Program-made: the position numbers and the translations under genes
In this document: positions 23,346 through 35,000 of the stretch, in pieces
How positions within the stretch are numbered: the stretch's first letter is position 1
Layout of the letters: each line of letters begins with the position of its first letter
NCBI GenBank assembly: GCA_002633005.1
Contig: NMRA01000084.1
Coordinates: forward strand, 896,849 to 956,848
DNA from: Phoronis australis
Lineage: Eukaryota > Phoronida > Phoronidae
Reading direction: 5' to 3'
Length of the DNA stretch: 60,000 nucleotides
The notes under the pieces: model-generated
Database searches by the model: none
What the model was told of the DNA's origin: nothing
Seen by the model: only the letters and a program-made list of their open reading frames with translations

Positions 23346-23510
23346 CCTGGGGCGGATCCAGGATTTTTAGTTGGGGGGCCAGGGCACAGTATTAGCCAGG
23401 ATTTTGCCTGTCAGACATTCGCACTCCCCAACTGCCAAATGGAATCAGAGACAATTTTAGGGGGGGGGGGGCATGGCCCTCTTGGCCCCCCTCTACACCC
23501 ACCACTGCTA
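23346..23510 (+). mobile_element. short MITE, 'GGCGGATCCAGGA' family, copy 1
   Basis: About 165 bp with G-rich and C-rich inverted margins. The interior has 'agccaggattttgcctgtc' and 'actgccaaatggaat'. The same interior recurs in inverse orientation at 37252-37420. The end 'caccactg' resembles the terminal CAGTGGCGGAT motif common in hAT-like MITEs. Confidence 0.6.
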
Positions 23511-24749
23511 TAGAACATCTAGTGATTTCTACAATATATAGGGTTTAATGCAACGTGTATTTCAAACAAGTGACTTGACCAAATAGAATGTCAATGGACA
23601 AAATCAGACAAAACGTAAGGTGGTACTAGTCAAGTGAACAAATAAATGAATGGGAAGGCAACTCAGCATAATGAAAACTGATGAGAAACTGAATGAAGTC
23701 CTTACAGACACTGGTCAGGACTTCTAGACAATGAACACTATATGTACACACTTGTTACCAATCAAAACACCTGAAACCTGCTCAATGTCAAATGCACCAA
23801 TTAACAAATGGAGCACGCACTTCAGGAACAGCTGTGACGCACGCAAGTTTCTGTAACCCCAATCTTTTGAGGGTGTTAGCTTGGCATTCCAAGATGGTGT
23901 CTGTTAGGACTAAATTTTGAGGCAATCACTGAGCAGTGGCAACGATTCTAAACAGTAAAGGTTCCTGAAGTACCTCATGATGTCTACAATATTATTGTAA
24001 GATGCTATTGTAGTAAATTTTCTACAGGAAAAAAAAAATTAAATGAAATATAACCATGGGGTTACATTTTTTGCTTTCAGTGAGCTCGTGACAGTCACAC
24101 ACAAACTTACACTTCTAACACTTATTCTTATAACATTTTGAATTGAAAAAATGTTGCCCATGAAAATGACAGTTCGTAAATTGATTTGTGGACAAAAGCC
24201 TTTGTAGAAGCTATTTTGGAATAGAAGTTCACGACTGTAACATCGTTGAATAGCAGGACTATCTACTTGCCACAAGCAGTGGGTACGCATTCCCTTCAAT
24301 AAGCTCAAATGAAAATTAATAAAAGTCACAAAAAGTAAAATGATGGCAAAGCCATATTGCACCATGAATTTAACTACGGATCTGAAACAACAATATTGCA
24401 AAAACAGTGTTGTATAAAGCACCTGAGAATAGAGAGACAGCACAATTTGTGTGACGAATACATAACCTAGCCCACTTTAGCATGTGTGTAGTGAGGAGAA
24501 ATCGTGAACATCTCAAAATTCAGCATAAGATTAGGGTAAAACCTCACTAATTTAGGACAATATAGTGAACAAAAATGTTTACCTTGCTTCTACATATTCA
24601 AGGTTTGTACCACTAGCTATTTTTTCATTGGTAATTGTAGCAAGTCTAGACTGGAATGTGTCAATCCTTTGGCTGGGTGCTTACCGACAAGTTTAATAAT
24701 ATCTATACAATGTATACTTAACTGGCTAGTGCATTGGTGAGGCGCTATT

Positions 24750-25215
24750 TTTTGAACAAGGGTATTATGTAGGCCCTTATTGACAAGTCTCTGCATTCTG
24801 CCAAATATCTGCAAATTACTAACAATAAAATTGTACAGTGTATATTCTATTTTATGAAAAAAGAAAGACTACAATTTGATGTTTGACTGAAAACTGCCAC
24901 TGATTAGGTCATTTGACCATGTCTTTTAAATACAATTTAGCAAAAAAAAAATGTTCCCGACCAAATCTCAAAAAAGCTACCACATCAGAGTTTCCAAAAT
25001 ATTCATTTCATGCAACTCAAGTTGAGGTTTTATACAAAATGTAAAAGACCTATTCCTCCACAGCCTCTCTTGCAAAAGTGGACCATTTAAAACATTCTGA
25101 TTTGAAGAACAGTTCATAAACCACAGTGTGTGAAAGTTTCATTTGAATTGGATCTGCCATTTCTGAGATACAATGGTCCGCAGTTAGCCAAATTTGAACT
25201 AGGGCTCTACATATT
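24750..25215 (+). repeat. dispersed repeat family A, copy 3
   Basis: Shares 'cccttattgacaagtct', 'gtgtgaaagtttcatttgaa' and 'ccatttctgagataca' with the copy at 22.28 kb. Confidence 0.65.
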
Positions 25216-25359
25216 CTTCACAGAAAGAAAACTAAATCACATGCCATGCCGTAAATTCTTTCATTCTACCTAATTATCTATATATTTAGAAATTTGGAAG
25301 CTACATTTCTGGTCAGCCAGTTAACAAAAACATTCATCTGCGGTAAAAATTCTTCAGAT

Positions 25360-25565
25360 TGTTAGAAAGGTGAATTTTCATTGCATCAAATTTGTCAACA
25401 AAAAAGTTGTCATGAAAATTTACTTTGCTGTTAGCACGGGTTGTGTGGCACAGCTATTGCCAAGCAACATTTAATTGTTAATATTTCAAACATTTGCAAC
25501 AATGTAATAAGCCTCTGAAAAAGAGAAATGTGGAACTTTCAGCAATTATTTTTGTCCCTAATTGG
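25360..25565 (+). repeat. dispersed repeat family B (also at 1255-1460)
   Basis: Shares 'ggtgaattttcat', 'catttgcaaca.tgt', 'agcctctgaaaaa.agaaa' and 'agcaattatttttgt' in order with 1255-1460. Confidence 0.6.
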
Positions 25566-27019
25566 ATACTTTTTACCATACTACTGACAATCACAAGCTC
25601 ATTTTTATAGGCACACAGACATGATTTAATCATGTAAAAATCGTAGTTTGTGACAGTGAACCTACTACAAAGAAATCAATGACCCTCACTTGATCCGTAC
25701 TGTAACTGTATAACATTAGCAACTCTTGCTCATAATAATAACTGACCCTTATAATAAATGTATTCATAAGAGACAGACAGCTAAAAACAGCTGTTGTCTC
25801 AAGTGAACGATAGTGTGTGAAAAACAGACAAAAATTGAATGAACAAGCTGTTAGTTCATGCAATTGTTCCTGTCGTCATATGAGCTGTCAGCTCAGCAAA
25901 ATGTTCACTTGAGGCAGACAGCTCAGCTTGTAGCTCTCCATCTGCGGTCGGCTTTAAATGTTTAAAGCAACAGTCAGCACACATTTAGATGTCAAAATAT
26001 AAAACTGAGATAAATTTGTTTGAGATGACTAAACAAATACCAAATGATATCCTTACTATTTGCTATTCAGAACTTGAAGCATGGCTGTCAGATCTCTTAA
26101 AACAACAATACGGTAACCAGTCAAGGACATTTCGGGCAGGCTCTCAAAAAATTTAGGGCTCATTATATCTTAAGAGTTGAACCAATCAGATTCAGAATCG
26201 TACGCTTTAGTCAGCAAAGTCTTGCTATACATTAATGATGACCGTAATCCTAAGACAAACTGACAGGAAAATACATTTATAGGAAACTGCCGTCGATAAA
26301 GATTCTGCCTCATCGTGAATAATGTGGTCGACTGATTTCAAAAACTAGCTTCTTCTAAATAAAATGGCACATGGGTATCAGATCCAAACATCGTGCGTGA
26401 AAGCATGAAGTTCTATTCTTGACACGTACATATTTATCAGAATGTCACAATACCAACTTAAAGAGTAGCCACACAATGTTTCTCGCAAGACTACAGCTGA
26501 TTTCCAGGCTTTGGAAAGAGAACAGGTTGTACCTTTTTGGACTGAAGTCAATTAGCTGGCCATACATGTAAAAGGTTTCGACCACTTATGCAACAAAAGC
26601 AACATATCTGCTCACAGGCTGCAAGTAGCTTAGCACCTTGCAACAACACTAGATGGATTTCTTGCTAAATGACCTTGAAATTTTTGTGGCTTTAAACCAA
26701 AGGTGCTATGATCCCAGCTTGTGTAAACAATGAACAATTACTTTAAATTAAATTAAAGTTGCTTTAATAGCGGATGTGCAAATCTGCCATCTTGAATTTG
26801 CCGCCGCAGTTGCATTATGGGAAATGTATGCCTCTATCGCTGGACAACTGATTGTGTACAGTGTTGCCAGGTGTTGTTGTAACGAATGTTTAGCACAAAA
26901 GCAGTCAATAAAGTTACTTTATTTGAATTCTTATCCAAAAATTAACATTAAATGAATAACTAGTGCAGGAAGCATGCAACTGTATTTTATTATAGAAATG
27001 TTGTGGAATGAATAAAGTC

Positions 27020-28430
27020 AACGTTGCCGCACTTCACCTCTGTCGACTGTGACTCCGGGGCTCGGTCCTGAATCTCCGTCAGGCTCATACTCATACTCGA
27101 GATTTCATACTCCACTCAAAATCGTGCTCACTGGAGTCGTAGGCCTACTCGAAAAAGCGTATTTAATGTCACATTTCGAGTAGACTCCAAATGCGAACTC
27201 AAACCTGAGAATCATACTCGAGTTGCTATGGAACTCTTAAGTCGTGATGTGAAATGCAAAACCACAAAAAGTCGCGCTGATTCAGCACTCCCTATATTCG
27301 CATCGACTACCCTAGCAACTATGTTATCGTCAACTCTTGCTACAATTACAGGAGTATAACGTGGAATGCTGAGTGTTCTGTAACTGTTCAATACAATATT
27401 CTCCTACCATTTCTCGATACATTTGCCATACATTAAGCTTTACTTCTTGAGCTCCTTATCTACCGCCGGAAAATGTCGACAAGAAATTTGAAACAACTTA
27501 TCAAAGAAAGTCAGTCGGCCGGAGCGGAGCAGCCAAAATCTCAGTGTCTGATTTAGTCAGTGGTCATTCTCCCTGACCTACATTTGACTCATTACTCCTA
27601 AAATTGGCATGGTCACACCAACGATTGACGGCATATTGAAATCATATTTTTCATTAACGCAGTGGTAGGCCGGTGACCCTGGTACGGAGTTGGGTACCAT
27701 ATCACAGGCCTGCAACCAACATTTGTAAGGTACAGTTCAAATTGCACATTTTCTTTGACGGGAGGTCGAATTTCAAAAGTTTGTACCTTAATTGCCAGCG
27801 GTGGTGTTCTTTTCTAGTAAACCATTTGTCCACGTCAGCACAAAACTCCGAGTCGACATTTGGGCCGCAGTTGTTTTGTTACTGGTCAACCCCTGTTCTC
27901 TCTTGCATAGAACCCATTGACGTGTAGGCCTATGCTGATGTCAAAACTTTGATACTGCATCTTTGCATTTTACCGGGAAGTATCAAGTTAGCTGACATTT
28001 GGCACGTGAATTAAAAACACTTCATGTAGTACACTATAGGCAGGCATTCAGAGTTCATCAGTAACGGGACGAGACGTATACTCATAAATTGGCAAAAAAT
28101 CTGGAATATCATACGGGATTGAAGAATTATTGATGACTAAACTATTATGTGAAATCTGACAGGGGAGCAAATTGTTTTCATTAACTTTCCTTAGGAAACC
28201 GTACAAACCGTTGCACACGCACTTCAATCAGAGCAATCCCCACCCCACAGCTGCTTTTGACCCTTGTAATGACTCGTCAACATGGGATTAGCATTCACCA
28301 GTTGCCAGGAATAGTAGTAAGGACTTTAAAAATTTGCGGCAATGAAGTGCGGTGAGTATGAAGTGTGAGTCTGAGTATGATTCGAGTCTGAGTATGATTC
28401 GAGTCTGAGTACGATTCGAGTCTGAGTAGG
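27020..28430. repeat. region bracketed by inverted CATACTC/GAGTATG motif clusters
   Basis: The left cluster (27081-27235) repeats 'catactc' and 'actcgag'. The right cluster (28367-28428) is a 17-bp tandem repeat 'gagtctgagtatgattc', three full copies plus a part, in the opposite sense. A 10-base 'ccgcacttca' also occurs inverted at both sides. It may be a non-autonomous element, but ends and target duplication were not resolved. Confidence 0.35.
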
Positions 28431-28906
28431 GAGATTGGTGAATGGTGCCAGGTAAACTATAAGCACATGTCTTGGATTGTACAAATTTTTAAAATTATAA
28501 TTTCAAAGATACTGAGAATTTGTAAAATATTTTTTCTAGTCTTAATTAAACTGAAAATGGCAGCTAAATATAATAATCTCTTCTGTATAGGAACTCTCAC
28601 ACTGCTGCTAGGCATACAAACTATCCCAGAATGCAACAGAGAGGAACTGGTGTGGGGCACGCGCATTGAGATTTGCACATTTGCTATTGTCATTATAAGA
28701 CTGGTCGTTAGCTTGATCCTGACTCAGACTAGACATGCTTTTATAACAAACATGTTGAAAATATTTTTAGGTGGAAAAAAGAATTTTCCTAACAGGTTAG
28801 AACAATTTTACATTTAAAACATGAAATTAAATTGCACTCAAATTTAACATCCGAATACCCAAGGAATGATTAAGTAAACCTGTCACAACATATGCCTTCA
28901 TCTCTG

Positions 28907-29073
28907 CTATAAGTCCAGCTTGTGGATCTTCAACTGGTGTCGACGGAGACTGGTCTGCCACCTGAATGAATTACCACAGAGGGTGCAGTCAAATGTCTCT
29001 CCCAGATGGCTATGACGCATGTGACGGGACATGTTACCCTTGGAAATCCACTTTCCACAAACCTCGCAGGAAG
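28907..29073 (-). CDS. zinc-finger gene last exon (two C2H2 fingers)
   Basis: Acceptor 'ttttatttag' on the minus strand, ends at TAG. Encodes both C2H2 fingers, joined by a short linker 'LGETFD' that resembles the TGEKPY linker class. Confidence 0.88.
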
Positions 29074-32000
29074 CTAAATAAAATTAACAGAACAGTTTGT
29101 ATCATGGAAGGGGCAAATCACTAACATGACGATGAGAACGGTAAAGTTTCTTTAAATTAGAACAATATGTTGAAACAGTAAAATTTTATTTTATCAAAAT
29201 TTTGAACAAGAGTAAGCAAGAAGAAAATTTCATATAGTACGACTGTTATCAACAAATAGAAGATGAACTTTTGAACATTTTGGCAATACACTGAGCATTT
29301 GAAAAGTCGGAAACTGACAACTTGGGCCATACTTTTTGTTCAAATTTCAGGAAACATTTCCGTTACAGCACAAATGATATGTTAAGTTTTAAAGACTGGG
29401 GAACAGTCAAGTCACAAATCCACTTCCAAAAAAAACACCTGCAATAATCAGTCTTGCATTTTTAAACTGATACTTTTGTCCACAATAAAATACAGTAAGC
29501 CAAGACAGGAGTGGGACACAGACCATGACAATAACAAGAAGCGCAAATCATTTTACCACAAAATTCAGCCGTTTTTATTAGATTCCTTTTGAGAAAATAA
29601 CAGATGCTGCTCTTAACTTAATTTTCTTCAATATTTTTAAACTTTATTTCAATGAGTATGGTATTAGAAAGAGTCTTCAAACTTCAATGAATGGGAAAAT
29701 TTTCCAAATATCCCAAGATAATGTCCCTACTTCAAGAAATTTTAAGACAAATTTTCACGTAAAGACAAAGCTGCAGGCGGCATCGTGTCAACAGAGGTGA
29801 ACTAAGATTAAACTTATCACATGCGTGGGACCAGGTATTGGTCAAAATATCCTGTTGTCTGCCTCAAGATTTATAAATGATACCAGGTGTCATACAACCT
29901 TGCAAAAGAAGGCAGTGGATGACGAAACATCGCTTTAAATTCTTCACAAAAGAATCAGACAGCTCCATTTGAGATGCGATGCTGTACCACGCTCTCGCTA
30001 CTCAGAAGCAAGACATGATCCATACTACGTGCAAATGGAGACTGCAACTTCAAAACTTTAGTTACGAAATGACCAGTATATAAAATATTCAGGTGTAACA
30101 ACATTATGAGATGTAAAATAATGAAGATAGGGGTAAGCAATATGCAGGTGGCTTCTAATTAGATAGGCCCAGCTTGAAGTCCTTCACATGATTGCTTCTC
30201 TTGCAATTTCCAGTATTTTAGTTTCATGTGGGTAAGAACTTTCGTGTTAAGGTAAGAATTCTTCAATTTGGAAAAAAAATGATCGCTAAAAATTGATGTT
30301 TTACAAGCTTTTAAAAATTTAGTGCTGCAATGATGCTCAAATTTGTATCAAATGTTGATGAATAACAGATGTACAGTACAAACAAGTAACATTTTCTTTA
30401 CTTTGATTATTGTACACAAATTTGACAAAAATGAAATAAAATTCCCCTTTTCCGTCGCATTCGTCCTAAACTAATTGTTTTGTCATAAGCATGTCTCTGT
30501 TTTCACATTCTCGTGTACTCAAAGGATAACAAAACCTCAATATGTTGCATCTAGCTATATTAATCACCTGCGTCAGACTGACTGCTTTGCTTCTGTGGCC
30601 CATCTGTATCTGAGTGTCTTGCTTGAAGATGGCTTCTGGCGCTTCTTCTTGAACTGAGATAACAAACAAACAATAACTTAAAAAACTGATTCGGTAAATA
30701 CTCTTTTTGCTTCGTTTCAGTAAGAACTTCATCAAAGGAATTTGAATGCGAGACAGTCTAGAATATAAATGTCAATGCGTTTCCAAATGATATTCTTTCA
30801 AAATGTAACCAAATGTTTTGAAATTAACGAGAACTAAATACAGAATTTTCAAAACAATTTTTCAATTTCAGGTGGCGCACCAACAAAATGACAACCACAG
30901 TTCACCAGCACTGAACTTCAGTAAACATGAAAATACATGAAAGACTGTAGTTTTCAAATGGTTCCTATTTTAGTGACACATTATTTTAGTTGATGGAACT
31001 CTTTTGTCTTCTAAATTGTTAAAAATAAAGAGTCAATGTCTTCCATAAAATGATCTATTGAGTAATTAAGGAAAAATTCAACCACTCTCTTGTTTTTTAC
31101 AACCTAATTAAAATCTGACAGTTTCATTCTACATGCAGTTAAAAAACAGCACCTTGATGACAAAGGCGCGATCTAGGGACTTAGGGTGTCAATACTCCTT
31201 AAAGGCAAAGGCAACCTTTTCCATGTCTTTTTTAGCAAAAATGATGTTCTTTGGTTATCCCAGACATATTTTCCACTTAATTACAGCTTTTTGTAATTTA
31301 ATTAATTATTCGTTCTCTACTCCAGAAGTGACGTTTTGGGAGGCAAGAATTTCGCGCCAATTTCTTTTCATAAAATCTGACTGTAAGAGCTGCTGAGTCG
31401 GTTGTTGTTCTACCTCAGTTGTGATAAGTTCGGTCGTCGTTTGCTTTTGTTTACGAGTCAGTCAACATGCCACACTGTTGCTGCATAACGGGAGGAACTC
31501 ATTATCGTCTCACGGACAGAGGAACAACTGTCCCACTTGCCCGAGTGTCCCACGACACACTCCCGCTGGATAGTGACCTGAGCACACAAACTGCTTACCC
31601 CCACCATTTGACTCCCTCACCACACACCTGGTACCTTCTAAATAGCTCCAATACTTTAGACAAGTCTACAATAAACTTATCAAAGTTTGGCTCACCGATC
31701 TGTTCATTGAACGACGAACTGTACTCTTCACTGGGCCTGTATTCACTCCCACTACTCAACACCGCAGCAGGGCTGCTTACAGGCTCTGGGCCATGAGTAC
31801 ATTCCGGTACGCAGCAACAGTGTGGCATGTTGACTGACTTGTAAACAAAAGCAAACAACGACCGAACTTATCACAACAGAGGTAGATCAATGACTGACTC
31901 GACAGCTCTCATAGTCAGACTATATGAAAAGAAATTCTTGCCTCCCAAAATGTCACTTCCGGAGTAGAGAACGAATAATTAATTAATTTACGAAAAGCTG

Positions 32001-35000
32001 TAATTAAATGAAAAATATGTCTGGGATAACCAACGAACCTTATTTTTGCTAAAAAATGACATGAAAAAAGGTTGCCTTCGCCTTTAATAGGCCACTTTGT
32101 ATAACTATAATGAGAATCTGGTTAAAAACANAACAAAATGACAACCACAGTTCACCAGCACTGAACTTCAGTAAACATGAAAATACATGAAAGACTGTAG
32201 TTTTCAAATGGTTCCTCTTTTTGTGACACATTATTTTAGTTGATGGAACTTTTTTGTCTTCTAAATTGTTGAATAATTAAGGAAAAATTCAACCACTCTC
32301 CTGTTTTTTACAACCTTATTAAAATTTGACGGTTTCATTATACATGCAGTTAAAAAACAGCACCTTGATGACAAAGGCGCAATCTAGGGACTTAGGGTGT
32401 CAATACTCCTTAAAGGCAAAGGCAACCTTTTCCATGTCTTTTTTAGCAAAAATGATGTTCTTTGGTTATACCAGACATATTTTCCACTTAATTATAGCTT
32501 TTTGTAATTTAATTAATTATTCGTTCTCTACTACAGAAGTGACGTTTTGGGAGGCAACAATTTCGCGCTTATTTCTTTTCATAAAGTCTGACTGCGAGAG
32601 CTGCTGAGTCGGTTGTTGTTCTACCTCGGTTGTGATAAGTTCGGTCGTCATTTGCTTTTGTTTACGAGTCAGTCAACATGCCACACTGTTGCTGCATAAT
32701 GGGAGGAACTCATTATCGTCTCACGGACAGAGGAACAACTGTCCCACTTGCCCGAGTGTCCCGCGACACACTCCCGCTGGATAGTGACCTGAGCACACAA
32801 ACTGCTTACCCCACCATGTGACTCCCTCACCACACCTGGTACCTTCTAAATAGCTCCAATACTTTAGACAAGTCCACAATAAACTTATCAAAGTTTGGCT
32901 CACCGATCTCTTCATTGAACGACGAACTGTACTCTTCACTGGGCCTGTATTCACTCCCACTACTCAACACCGCAGCAGGACTGCTTACAGGCTTTGGGCC
33001 ATGAGTACATCCCAGTACGCAGCAACAGTGTGGCATGTTGACTGACTCGTAAACAAAAGCAAACAACGACCGAACTTATAACGACAGAGGTAGATCAATG
33101 ACTGACTCGACAGCTCTCATAGTCAGACTATATGAAAAGAAATTCTTGCCTCCCAAAATGTCACTTCCGGAGTAGAGAACGAATAATTAATTAATTTACG
33201 AAAAGCTGTAATTAAATGAAAAATATGTCTGGGATAACCAACGAACCTTATTTTTGCTAAAAAATGACATGAAAAAAGGTTGCCTTCGCCTTTAATAGGC
33301 CACTTTGTATAACTATAATGAGAATCTGGTTAAAAACAGTGATTTTTGTCAACAAGCTTAATGCAGACTTGTTCAAATTTGCTAAGTAAACGTAAGAATG
33401 GCTTCTACAATGTAGTTTTGATATTGTAAAAGAGGAATAGAAAGTGTCCTCAATGTCTGTCTTGAGCTAGACCCCTTTGGACCCACACCTTCGACATGTC
33501 TCCTTCACACTGAAGCATATTACTGCCTTCTATGTCTGCCTTACCTTTCATTGTTAGTTGGAGATATATTGCTGGCCGACAACCTTTTTGGCGTACTTGA
33601 ATTCTCCGGGCTGAAGGCAGGGTCCAAAGACTGTTTGTCATTTGTATATTCGACAAGCTCTGCTGTCCACACCGATTCCTCATGTGACCTAGTTTTCACA
33701 CCGTTGCGCTCGTCGTCACCCACCTCACTCACATCCATATCAAGACCTATATCGTCTTCCTTCAACCTGGATGGTATGATTTCACCATCAACATCAAACA
33801 GTGGACACCCGCTTTCAACACCTTCTGTATTCTGTTCCTCCTGCTTGCTTAAACTATCATCTGAAAAAATACCAACTGAAGTTTTGTTCAATTCCAGACG
33901 ATCAGCAGCAGACTCTGTTGGCATGATTGGCAAATCTGTCTCCAACTCCAGGCTGTCGGGAGACTGACCGGACTCTTGCTTCTCTTTGGAGCTTAGTATC
34001 ACGTCTGTGACTTCTCTAGGACGCAGGGGGCGAGGATGCCCCTTTCGTTGTTTTCGATATGGCATGTGACGAAGTTTTGACACGGTGCTTCTGCCAATTG
34101 TATCCGTACACTTCTGGTTGCTGTTGATGGATGAGTACTCCAAAGGTAAACTATGGCGTGAGGCCTGCCATGGACTAGAGTCTGCTGGAATTTCATCTGA
34201 AATCACATTTAAAAACTTTGATCCAAATAATACCTCAAGCGTAATGTTAAATTCCTAGCCATTTATGTGTAACATAAATCATTTAAATTTAGCAAAACTG
34301 CACCCACAATCAACCCTGGCCCTTAAAATTGGATGCTCTTGCCTGATACATTTTCCATGTTTGAATAACAAGACACAGAGAACTTGTACAAGGCACATGC
34401 TACCACATGGACAGAATCTTGCTTCATTAGAAAGTGTGTTGCAACAAGTTAAAGCTGCACATGACAGAGATGACTGGGAAGTTAAGATGTGAAAATAGGA
34501 CGTATTTGAAGAAAAGTTCCATATTATATATTTGTTAAAAGAAGAAACAATAATTACGTTAGTTAAATCATATGATTATTTGTCATCAAATCACCGTGAC
34601 ACCCAGAAACATGCTGTCAGCTCTAGATGTATTATCAAGAGACTCTTAAACTCCACAAGTTAGCTCACAACAGTTGTGGGGTATTAACCGTGTGTGTGTA
34701 CTTTTTTGAGCCAACTAAGATGTTTTTTTTTAATTCCTTGTAAAGTTTCACCCTCTTTATCTATCTTTCCACTACATGAAGCCCAGTGAAATATGTTTTA
34801 TTACGTTCTCAAAACTATAACAGAAAATCTACAGAAGTGATAAGAAGGTACAAATTGAGGTGAAAAATGAAGTCTAAAATAGGTACATTCATGACATTTA
34901 TAAGAACGAGAAAATATTTATTAAATTATGATACATTGATCATTTGTATACTGTTGAACCACACTACAAGGAACCTCTCTAGGACTTTCTAAAACATGCA

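Larger units (their letters stand above)
21480..28906. other. intergenic region with repeats
   Basis: No conserved exon recognised. It holds two copies of repeat family A (22.28 and 24.75 kb), a repeat shared with 1.3 kb (25.36 kb), a MITE at 23.35 kb, and a region of inverted CATACTC-type motifs at 27.0-28.4 kb. Open frames here (for instance 24039-24443 minus) show no family similarity I can identify. Confidence 0.5.
30882..33338. repeat. 1.2-kb near-identical tandem duplication joined at a single N
   Basis: 30882-32130 and 32132-33338 align end to end. The first ends '...gttaaaaaca', then N, then the sequence restarts at 'aacaaaatgacaacc'. The copies differ by scattered substitutions and a deletion of about 40 bases. 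This pattern is expected from two unmerged alleles or overlapping contigs. It lies in the intron between zinc-finger exons 2 and 3. Confidence 0.85.

Noticed and set aside
24039-24443. 134-residue open frame on the minus strand as a gene
   Set aside because: Composition is random-like and AT-driven, with no family similarity or splice context.
26760-26850. CpG promoter of another gene ('gccatcttgaatttgccgccgcag', 'gcattatggga')
   Set aside because: Motifs are suggestive, but no adjacent coding exon was found on either strand.
30466-30735. continuous 89-residue minus-strand frame as the zinc-finger exon
   Set aside because: This frame does not join the zinc-finger exon in phase; the spliced frame at 30568-30653 does.
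31467-31796. plus-strand 109-residue frame as a host gene
   Set aside because: It lies wholly inside the foldback element and uses the inverted arm's start codon.
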